A stretch of 64,000 bases of DNA from Litsea cubeba (taxonomy: Eukaryota; Streptophyta; Magnoliopsida; Laurales; Lauraceae): contig CM022947.1 in assembly GCA_012931725.1 (NCBI GenBank), forward strand, positions 26,726,246 to 26,790,245, written 5' to 3'. The position numbers and the translations under genes were made by a program. Positions 1 to 9,800 of this stretch are shown piece by piece. Below the pieces are notes generated by a model. It did not search any database. It worked only from the letters and a program-made list of their open reading frames with translations, and was not told where the DNA came from. The number at the start of each line of letters is the position of its first letter. Positions within the stretch are counted from its first letter, which is position 1.

Positions 1-2254
1 GAGACTCTACCAGGGCGGGGTCGGGAAGGCATTATTCCTTGACAAATGCAGAGAGAGAGTGGCTTTTTAGCATACGTGTCGGCACGATGGTGTACCATAG
101 ACATCTTTTCGTCGACATCCAGCCGTATGTACCCTCTCGCTTTGCTTTGCAGCTTGGCTTTTCTCAAGGCGTTGTTGGAGCGCCTTCAAGTATGGTGAAG
201 CGCTTTGGAGGCTTACAGGACGGGAAGAAATGCATGGGCTTTCTATAGTGCTGAAGACACTACAGCCATGATTTCTTATCCTGTTTTGCGGACTTCCCGG
301 ACTGCCGGTTTTGCGAAGTGGTTCGCGGAGAGCTTCTCGGCATATCGGGGGCTTTCCAAGAAGGAGCTTGATGTGAAGCTAGCATCTGGAAAGGGCCTTG
401 GAAAGTCGGATGGCATCCGGCGAGAGGAAGTTTGGGCCTTCCTTTCTAGAGAGAAGCACAAGATAGGCTTTCTCGGTGACCAGGGCGTCATTGGTCCTGA
501 AGCTGTTCGAGAAATACCTGATGAGGCTTTGGAGCAGCTAGAACAGGAGGAAGCCGAACTTGGTGCTTGGATGCAAGTGGCACAGAGGCAAGCTTCCGTG
601 GAGTCTACTGGCAAGAGCAGACCATCCAGTGAGGAGTCAAGTGGGAAACCTGACTCTGACAGCGGGGCAGGTTCCTCTAAGAAGCGAGCCCACAGAGGTA
701 AGAGGAGGAGGAGTCATCATCGCAGCAAGGGGCAGCATGAGGACTCTCCTGACTTGGAAGTTCCTCTTACTATCAATGAGGATGTGCCAGTGGATGCTGA
801 CGAGCCTCCAGAGAAGAGAAGCCGAGAAGAAGAGACCGTCGGTGAAGGTATGATTCTTCCTTTTTCTCTTTCCATTTCTTTTCATGGGATTTTTTCCATG
901 TTATGATTTGCCTCTTGTTTTCTGCTTTTCTTTTTTTTTTTTAGCAGAGGAAGACTTGGTGATGCCTGAGGTCCCAACCGATGAGGTGGTGATGGATCCT
1001 GTCGAGGCACCTGAAGAAGAACCGAGGGACTCATGAGTAAATCCAGAATCTCCAATTGGTACGACTTCTTTTGCTCTCTTTTTTTTTGAGTTTGTGACTT
1101 GGCTTGCTAACACATTATATTTTTGTTGTCAGCTGACTTGCCACAGGGTTCTGATGACTTTGAACCATCGATCGACGCAAATGTTGATGATGCTTTCGAT
1201 GAGTTCTTGGAGGAAGAAAGTGTTCCGCCAGTCGTCGAAGAAGGTATTTTGTAGTTATAACTCTGATAATGATTTTCAAACAGGGTCATATTAATACCTT
1301 TTTGTGTTTTCTTTGCAGGTTTTGAAGTGGCAGAGGAGGATCCGTCGCTTCCAGAGCAAGAGATGCCAGAGGTTGATCCAGAGGTAGAGATTCCTGGGAC
1401 CAGCTCTGACAATATTGAGGAGATTCCTCGCGCTGAGATCCCTTCCCGAGCAGGAGTAGATTCAGCTGGAAAGAGTTCTTTTGTTACTCTTTCAACAGAT
1501 GATGATATGAGTAGCCGACCAACGGAGTTGGGTGAATCTTCAGCTGGGCCATCTCTTCTTTTTGCGAAGAAGGTGGTGATGCGAGTTCTGAGCTCTTGGA
1601 TTGAGACTCTCTTTTCTGGGCACTTGGAAGCCGGATTTGGCATGATCCAGCATGTGCAGGAGATTCTCAGTGATGCTGAAGAGGCTGGTCTGGATGTCAC
1701 AGGTGCCAGGGCGATCGTTGATAGGATCATTGCACTGGGTGACAAGTGGTTTTGAGACCGTGAGTTTGGCTGATGACCAGTTCTTCAAGGAGATGTTCCT
1801 GGACCCTGCTGATAAGGCTAAGTTTGACCTGGATGAGGCTACAGAAAGCAAGAAGCAGGCAGTCCGAAAGAGGAACTTAGAAGAGATAACCATCATCAGG
1901 CTGACACATGACCTCAACATCCTTGACAGGGAGGTCGATGAGGCCAGGAAACGTCTTGAGCATTTGCAGGCACAAGTTGCTGCCAAGTGGACTGCCATAA
2001 TAGAGGCTCGCGACAGGGAGAGTGCCCTGATTCATCAGGTTGCAGATGCCGAACGGGTTCTCAAAAGGAAGTCTGATGAGGAGGAACAATGGCAAACTGC
2101 TCGAGGTAAGCTTCCTGGTGTGAGAGAAGGGGTACAGCCCACTCCAGCATCTCATGGCAGGTTCCTGAAGAAGCGTGCCTTGGAATCCTTGACGGCTGAG
2201 GCTAAAAGTTTGCTTGGGGAGCTGAACTCTTGGCTGGAGACCATTTTTGATTGA
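1..2254 (+). pseudogene. Antisense extra gene of the Tat element, spliced, 5' end missing
   Basis: This gene runs opposite to gag-pol in the 3' part of copy A. The 5' end is outside the window. An N-terminal piece (39-248) with FVDIQPYVPSRFALQLGF resembles the end of a plant mobile (aminotransferase-like) domain. A one-base shift near 205-245 leads into 205-847, which ends in a basic stretch rich in Lys, Arg and Ser. Three short introns follow with GT..AG borders at 848-944, 1059-1132 and 1244-1318, all phase 1, joining acidic Glu/Asp/Pro-rich exons. The last exon (1319-2254) encodes a coiled coil rich in Glu, Arg, Lys and Leu (about 1800-2100). An in-frame TGA near 1034 and a one-base shift near 1745-1755 break the frame. 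Antisense extra genes downstream of pol are known in Tat elements; their function is unknown. The mobile-domain link is by eye only. Confidence 0.7.
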
Positions 2255-2560
2255 GCTCCTGTATATTTTTTTTTTTACAGAAACCATCCTTCTCTCTTTT
2301 CTTTTTTTTTGGTACCACTTGTATTTTTTTTGGTACTTATTTTTGTAGTGCTTGTGAACACTTTATCTTTTTTTTTTGGTACCACATGTATTTTTTTTTG
2401 GTACTCCTTCTCTCTTTTTTTTTGTTATCCCTACGCTCACTTGAATCTTTTTGTGATAAAAGTAATTGCTAAATGGGATGCTTTTTTTTTGTTATCCCTA
2501 CGCTCACTTGAATCTTTTTGTGATAAAAGTAATTGCTAAATGGGATTTGATCAAAAGGTT
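2255..2560. repeat. T-rich spacer with a 67-bp tandem duplication
   Basis: Downstream of the extra gene's stop codon the plus strand is T-rich with repeated 'tttggtac' motifs. A unit beginning near GTTATCCCTACGCTCAC occurs at 2424 and again at 2491, an exact 67-base period running to about 2547. No coding potential is seen. It may serve as the 3' untranslated region of the antisense gene. Confidence 0.7.
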
Positions 2561-2579
2561 GTCATTTTGTGAAAAATCT

Positions 2580-3030
2580 TTTGTCAAGTGATTGTTTTGG
2601 CATGAAAGCCAGGTTTTTGTTTGTGGCATGGAAGCCAATTTTGGCATGAGAGCCAGCTTTTCTTGTGGCATTGATAGCCGAGTTTTTTTTTTGTGGCATC
2701 TATAGCCAATTTTGGTGGCATTGATAGCCGGTTTGTTTTTTTTTTTTTGTGGCATCTATAGCCAATTTTGGTGGCATTGATAGCTGGTTTGTTTTGTGGC
2801 ATTTATAGCCGGTTTTTGGTGGCATTGATAGCCTGTTTTGTTTTGGTGGCATTGATAGCCGTTTTTTTTCTGAAATCCAAGTTTTTTTTTTGTTGTTTAT
2901 GGCATTGATAGCCGGTTTTGTTTTGGTGGCATTGATAGCCGGTTTGTGGCATTTATAGCCTGTTTTTATGGCATTTATAGCCGGTTTGTGGCATTTATAG
3001 CCTGTTTGTGGCATTTATAGCCGGTTTGGT
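2580..3030. repeat. Tandem array of ATAGCC units
   Basis: About twenty imperfect copies of a roughly 20-30-base unit, TGGCATT(G/T)ATAGCCGGTTTG, separated by variable T runs. The short reading frames across it, rich in Cys, His and Lys, are artefacts of the repeat. The same TTTATAGCC core recurs three or four times in each of the Tat LTRs of this window. Confidence 0.85.
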
Positions 3031-3039
3031 TTTCAAAAA

Positions 3040-3480
3040 AATGCAAGTATCGACTAAAAGTCGCCTCCCTGCTGAATGTTCTTACAAGTATCGATGGAAT
3101 GTCGCATCCTTGCTCATTCGGTTGCGAGTATCGATGGAATGTCGCATCCTCGCGGATTTGGGTGCAAGTATCGATGGAATGTCGCATCCTTGCTTTTTCA
3201 AAAATTTTGGTTTTGCGGGTACTGACTTGATGTCGTTTCCCCATGATTTTTGAAATTTGTGGTTTTCTCGAACCTTTGGGTTATGGATATCAACTGAAAT
3301 GTTGCGTCTCCACAGTTTTTTAGGTTTTTTCGAACCTTTGAAATTTGGGTTGTGGATATCAACTGAAATGTTGCATCTCCACAGTTTTGGATTTTGCAAG
3401 TATCGACGAAATGTCGCTTCCCTGCGATTTTGGAAGTGTCGAACGTGGTTCGCTTGCTTCCGATTTGTGCGAGTATCGAC
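3040..3480. repeat. 40-bp tandem array (AGTATCGATGGAATGTCGC) and related units
   Basis: The string AGTATCGA starts at 3047, 3087, 3127 and 3167, an exact 40-base period, and each unit carries a TCGCATCC- or TCGCCTCC-like core. Further right, two longer units sharing GATATCAACTGAAATGTTGC lie at about 3288 and 3355, and diverged AGTATCGAC units continue to about 3480. The array is noncoding and lies between pol and the antisense gene of element A. Confidence 0.85.
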
Positions 3481-3870
3481 TAAGCGTCGCTTCCCCGCGG
3501 TTTTTGAAAAACCATTTTTTTTTCTTTGTTTAAAGACACGAGGGTCATAAGTTTTGACCTAAAACCATTTTGACGGTAAAAGGCAGGGTGGACTAGGGTG
3601 GAAATCCCTGAATCCGGATTTTGTTTCAAACCATGAATTTTGGGTTCAAGGGTTGAAAATTTTGGTCAAGTTAGGGAAAGGTTCCTAAACTTGGATATAT
3701 ATATATATATTTTTTTGAACAATGAAACGATGAAAGTAAGCATTGTTTTAGATTTCTAGAAATTTCAATATTTGACATGAAAATTCTAAAAAAGGGTGGG
3801 TTTAGCGAGCGTGTACCTGGAAACCGGTTTTGGCCGTACAGGCATTGCTCTTACCCAGTTGGGTAAGTCT
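3481..3870. other. Spacer next to the pol stop codon, no gene seen
   Basis: About 390 bases of AT-rich DNA with a short (TA)n run near 3700. I see no coding potential and no recognisable signal. On the minus strand it lies directly downstream of the pol stop codon. Confidence 0.6.
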
Positions 3871-6800
3871 TCAAGGGTAGTACCGCTTTAAGAACTTGCC
3901 ATTGATGGGCAGCATACATCTGTCACCTTCCATGTTTAGGAGTGCGTATGCGCCGTTAGAGAAAACCTTGTCGATGACGTAGGGTCCCTCCCATTTTGGC
4001 TCAAATTTGCCTTTGGACTTGTGAGCGAAGACCATTGGTCTTTTTACCGCAAGAACCAAGTCATTCTTTTTGTAGGCGCGTTGCCTGACCTTTTTATCGA
4101 AAGATCCTGCCATACGTGCTTGGTAAAGTTCAATGCTTTGTTGAGCTTCGAGCCGTCTCTCATCGAGATTGTCCAGCTCATGGAGCCGCAATTTGACATT
4201 GCTTTCTTGAGTCATGTCATTTTGCAAGGATACCCTCAAGGAAGGAATTTGTACTTCCAAGGGCACGACAGCTTCGCATCCATAGACCAAGGAGAATGGT
4301 GTGCTATGGGTTGGTCCTCGAATGGTGGTTCGATAGGCCCACAAAGCTTCAGACATTTTGTCGCTCCAGTCTCTTTTGTGATTAGAGACCATTTTTTTGA
4401 GGATTTTGCAGAGTGTCTTGTTGAAAGCTTCTGCTAACCCGTTTGCTGCCGGATTGTATGGAGTCGAAGGACAGCTTTGGATTTTGTATTTGTCGCAGAA
4501 CCTGTAGAATCGATGATCCCGGAACTGTGGTCCGTTATCATGGACGAATCTTTTGGGTATGCCGAAACGACAAATGATGTTGGTGCGCAGGAACTGAAGG
4601 ACTGATGAGGTCTTCATTTCGTTAAACGCAAATGCTTCTGACCACTTGGAGAAGTAATCCGTAGCGGCGAAGATGAAGCGATGACCTTTGCTTGAAGGGG
4701 GAGAAATAGGACCTAGAATGTCCATACCCCAGGCTTCGAAAGGCCATGAGATCGCTGTAGGATGCAGCCATTCTGGAGGCATGTGAATGTAATCTCCATG
4801 AACTTGGCATTGTTGGCAGCGCTTAGCAAATTGTATTGCGTCAGCTACCATGGTAGGCCAGTAATATCCTAACCTTTTTATCTGATCATAGAGCTTAGGT
4901 CCAGCCTGATGAGCTCCGCAAAGACCAGCATGAACTTCTTTGAGTGTTTCTTCAGCCTCTTGTTGTGACAAGCAGCGTAGAAGTACTCCGTTGAAGGATT
5001 TCCTGTAAAGGATTTTTGAAGGAATATCCAAATGGAAGCTTGGGGTTCGCCTTTGGATGCTTACCCGTTCTTTTGGATCTTCAGGTAGGATTCCGAACAT
5101 AATGTAATCAATGAACGGATCCCTCCAGTCGCCAATTGAAGTTTGAAGGATTGAAATTCGACTTCCGACCACTTGGTGGCATTCAGCAACTGCTTGGTGT
5201 GTGTTAAGAGGAGGAAGGATTCTTCTTTCGCACACTGTGACTTGCATGTTTTCCCCTTCCTGGATTACCATGGATGCGGCAAGTCCGGCTAGGGCATCTG
5301 CACGTATGTTTTCACCTCTACGAATGTGGGTGATGTGACAGATGTCAAACTTTTGCAGAAGTGATTGTGCCTTGTTGTAGTAAGGCAGCAAATCTGGCTT
5401 CCTGACTTCAAATTTCTGATTCATCTGGTTGACGATCAGTTGAGAGTCTCCAAAGACTTCCAGCATGGTGATACCGGATTCGATGGCGAGTTCCAATCCT
5501 AAGATCAGAGCTTGATATTCAGCTGCATTGTTTGTGCATGGTTCCAGTAGCGAGAAAGCGTGTGGAATCATGTATTTGTCGGGGCTAACAAAGAGGATGC
5601 CAACTCCCGAGATCAGCTGTCTTTTTTCATTTGTCCTGGTTGCACCGTCAAAGTACATGTCCCAGGAGGCACTTTGTGAGAAAGTCTCCAAATTGTAGAC
5701 TGGTTCGTCTGGGAGATCATCTCTGAGTGGAGAATCTTTAGGCAATGGATGCTCTGCGAGGAAGTCCGCTAGAGCTTGCCCTTTGATTGCTTTTTGTGGT
5801 ACATACCTAATATCAAATTGTGACAGAAGGATGGACCATTTTGCCAGTCGAGCATTGAGAGAACCTGCCTTTGTGACAAGGACCTTCAAGAGGTTGACCC
5901 TCGAGACCAGGTAGACTGTGTTGGAAAGCAAGTAGTGACGCAGCTTTTGTACGGCGAACATCACTGCAAGACATTCTTTTTCGACTGGAGAGTAGCGATG
6001 CTCTGCACCTACTAGCATGCGGCTGAGGTAATATAGAGCATCTTCTTTTCTTTGATCATTTTCTTGCGCAAGCAGAGCTCCCAAAGAGTGATCAAGGGCT
6101 CTTGTGTACAAGATGAATGGTTTTCCAGTGGTAGGAGCAGCTAACACTGGAGGTTTTGTCAGGTATGACTTGATGTCTTGGAAAGCAGCTTCACAGTCAG
6201 CATCCCAGACAAAGTTTACACCTTTTTTCATCAACCGGGAGAATGGACGGCATTTCCCTGAAAGATTGGAGATGAACCGTCTGATGTAGGCCAATCTCCC
6301 TTGAAGCCCTTTGAGTTCTCTCAAGGTTCTTGGAGAGGGCATTTCTAGAATGGCTTTGACTTTTATGGGGTCAAGCTCTATTCCAGCTTTCCGAACTAAG
6401 AATCCGAGGAACTTACCCAACGAGACGCCGAAGAAGCATTTCAATGGATTCATTCGCAGTTTGTGTTTGCGAAGCCGGAGGAAGACTTCTCGAAGGTTTT
6501 CGAGATGATCTTCTTTTCTTTTGCTTTTGACGGCGAGGTCATCAACGTAACATTCAACCGTCTTGTGCTGCATATCTTGGAATATTTTCATCATAGCCCT
6601 CTGATATGTGGCACCAGCATTCTTCAAACCAAATGGCATGACAGTGTAACAATACACGCCAAATGGGGTTCGAAAGGATGTATGTTTTTCATCCTCAGGA
6701 TGCATCTTTATCTGATTGTAGCCAGAGAAACCATCCATGAATGTCATTCGCTCGAATCCACAGGTATTATCAATCATTACCTCTGGTATGGGGAGCGGAA

Positions 6801-9800
6801 ATTCATCTTTTGGGCATGCGCCATTCAGGTCTCTATAGTCAATACAGACCCTGATCTGCCCATTTTTCTTTGTCACGGGGACAATGTTGGCCAACCATTC
6901 AGGATGTTGTTCCTCACGGATGAAGCCGACGCTTTTGAGTTTTTGAACTTCTTGTTCAATTTTATCCATCACATCTGGACGGAATCTTCTTTGGCCTTGC
7001 TTGACAGGCTTGATGTCTTCTTGAAGATTGAGTTTGTGAACTGCTATTTTGGGGTCTAAGCCTGGCATTTCAGCGTAAGACCATGCAAAGCAATCAACGA
7101 ACTCACGAAGAAAAGAGATATACTCGGGTAACTCATCATCATTTATATTCTTGCTTATGAATACAGGACGTGGGTTATCTGGTGTTCCCAAGTCTATCTT
7201 TTGAACAGGATCTTCTGTTGGAAGGTTCGAAGGTGGTTCCTCCACAATTTTTTCGGAGGCTTCCAGCTCAACGAAACCTTCTGGGGTTTCAAGGGCATTT
7301 CCAGACCAAGGTTTTGTTCCTTTCCACGGGTCTTCTTGATCGGTAATTTTCCCAAGGCTTGCTATGAGATGATCCCAATCGCCTGTTGAAACCGAGTCGA
7401 AGTAGGCTACTTCTTTTGGAGATGAGGGTTCTTCTGGGTCAGAAGTCCACACGTCTGTGCCATCGGACAACTCCTCTTCATTTTCGGAGAAATCGTGCCA
7501 ATTGGATGAGCTTCCTGGATCTTTGTCAGGTGACTCATCAAAGAGATATCCAGGGAGATCGATGTCTTCATGGATTTGAGATGTTGAGGCTTGGTCAGTA
7601 TATTGACTTTTAAGCCTTTGTATCAACTGTCTCAAGGGAGTGTCAGGATCATATCCTAACCCGTGTGAAGACTTTTCTACATAGCCGTAGAGTCTCCAAT
7701 CTTCCAGCTGGCTTTTGGTCAAGATGGGCCCCAATGGCGTGAGAATACCGCGTCCTTCTCCCAAACCGACTGGGTTTTGAGCGTCATAGCCCATTTTCTT
7801 CATAATAGCTTGTGCCACAGAACTGTATAAGGATAGTTGAGGCGTACCTTTATTTTGGAAAGGTTCAAGCATGGAGTTTGATGAAGAAGCATCCGATCTA
7901 TGGAAGAAGATCGGTTTTTCCTTTGCTGAAGTTGCTGGAACAACGAAGGAAGCTGACGTAGGATCTTCTATGTCAGAAGTTGTCTCCATTGGAGTAAGAG
8001 CAGGCTGAACTTGCTGAGTGTCAGCTTGGCTTGACGATGTGTCGTCTTCTGGCTCTGAATCCGAGTCCGTGTCTTGCATGATAGACACGAAAAAGACAAC
8101 AAATTTGCCCCCAGGCTTTTGTTTTGCCTTCTTCACTTTAGTTGTGATGACCAAAGGCTTTGAAGATTTGAGGGAGGTGATGAAGGGAGTTTGCATGCTC
8201 TCTTCAGATTTACCGGATGATTTATTTTCTTCCGGTGATTGTTGAGGAGCTTTGCCTTTATCTTTCTGGAGATTTTCGGCAAAGGATGCTGTATGCTTCT
8301 CCTCTTTTTCTTTTTCACCTTCATACATCTGTGAGTCTGCGAAGTGGATTTCTTTACCTTTGAAGGGTTTTCTGTCCGCAAAGACTCGATGTATCATGCC
8401 GTCGTCGCCAACAAACTTGATGCATTGATGTAGAGTTGAAGGGACAACACCATTCTCATGGATCCAAGGGCGTCCGAGAAGGATGTTGTAGCATGAAGGG
8501 GTCTTTATTGCATACACTGTGACCTCAGAGATAAGATCACCTATCTGCAATTTGAACCTGATTTTGCCGATAGGCCTTTGAGTACTCCCATCGTATCCAA
8601 AGATAGATACAGATGTGTGGCTCAGTTTGCTGGGTGGGATGCCCAACTCTTCAAGAGCCGATGTGGAGATGAGGTTGAGTGCAGAACCTGGGTCGATCTG
8701 AACTCTATGCATAGGCATTTCCTTGATATACCCTGTGAAGTACAGGGGTCGGTTATGCCTGGTTTCTCCAAGTAGGAGGTCATCCTTTGAGAAGGCGATG
8801 GTTGCACTGGCTGCTTTTTTAACCGAGAGGCATTCAATGCATGATCCCTCGGTTTTCTTGTTTTCTCCCTTTGAGGAGGCTTCTGAGTTTTTGACCCGGT
8901 AATCCATTTCAATTTGGAGGACTTGCGGGGCATGTTTGTCGACATCCTCATTCAGCTTTTGTAATTCCGAGATGAGATTATCACGAGTGTGCGGAGACAT
9001 TCGCAACAAATCTAGGATGTGTAGACGTGCAGGTATGTGCTTGAAGTGTTCAATCAAGTCATACTTGAAAGCCTCCTTAGGGCCTGCATGTTCATCATTG
9101 TTGCCACTAGGGGCGCTTACAACATCTTTTCCCGAAGGATTTACATATGTAAAGGAAGATTGGTTGTAATTTTTGTGGTAGTCCCGGCCAGAGCGGGTGC
9201 CTCTACCAACTTCGAGAGCTTCTTGAGAAGGGTCTTCGTTTGGAAGATTGTCTTCAGGATCAAGAGGCTGTCGTTTTTCATTTGCTGAGGATGCATCAGC
9301 AGCAGAGTTACCATCCTCAGTGATTGTGTTGCATGGAGCATTTTCCGGGAACAAGTCCTGAACAGCATCCAGCAATCTTTCTTCTTCGTTGACTAATTCA
9401 TCGTCCCAAGCATCAATGGCTGGGAATTCTTCAGTCAGGAAGGGTGTGAACTTCGAAGTCACAGTCTCAGGAGAAGAAACCTGAGAGGGTGTCATCTCAG
9501 TGAAAGTCACGTGAGACGAGGTGGCTTCAGAAGATATAATGCTAGGCGTCGCCGGAGTGAAAGTGCTCTCATCAGACGATGCTTCGGAAGAGCTATAATC
9601 CCGAATTATCACATTACAGGAAGCTCTGACGGGAGACGTTGCCTGATCGGAGTCAGACTCATCCTCGGATGTGAGAGGATCGTCTATCCAGCAATTTTCT
9701 CCATTTTCAGGAGTTAAGGGAGGATGTACCTGATGGTCTTCAGGGACTTCAGGCTCTGGATTGCGAGGAGGCTCGTTGACGCGTTCTTGCTCTTGTTCTA

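Noticed and set aside
2500..3030. Cys/His-rich frames resembling zinc fingers
   Set aside because: They are translations of the ATAGCC repeat (CHK repeats) and not a protein.
3047..3206. CRISPR-like regular repeats
   Set aside because: The units are directly adjacent 40-base copies without unique spacers, in a plant retrotransposon.
6463..7059. A 198-codon plus-strand frame opposite RT
   Set aside because: It is a shadow of the conserved pol frame on the other strand and has no features of its own.
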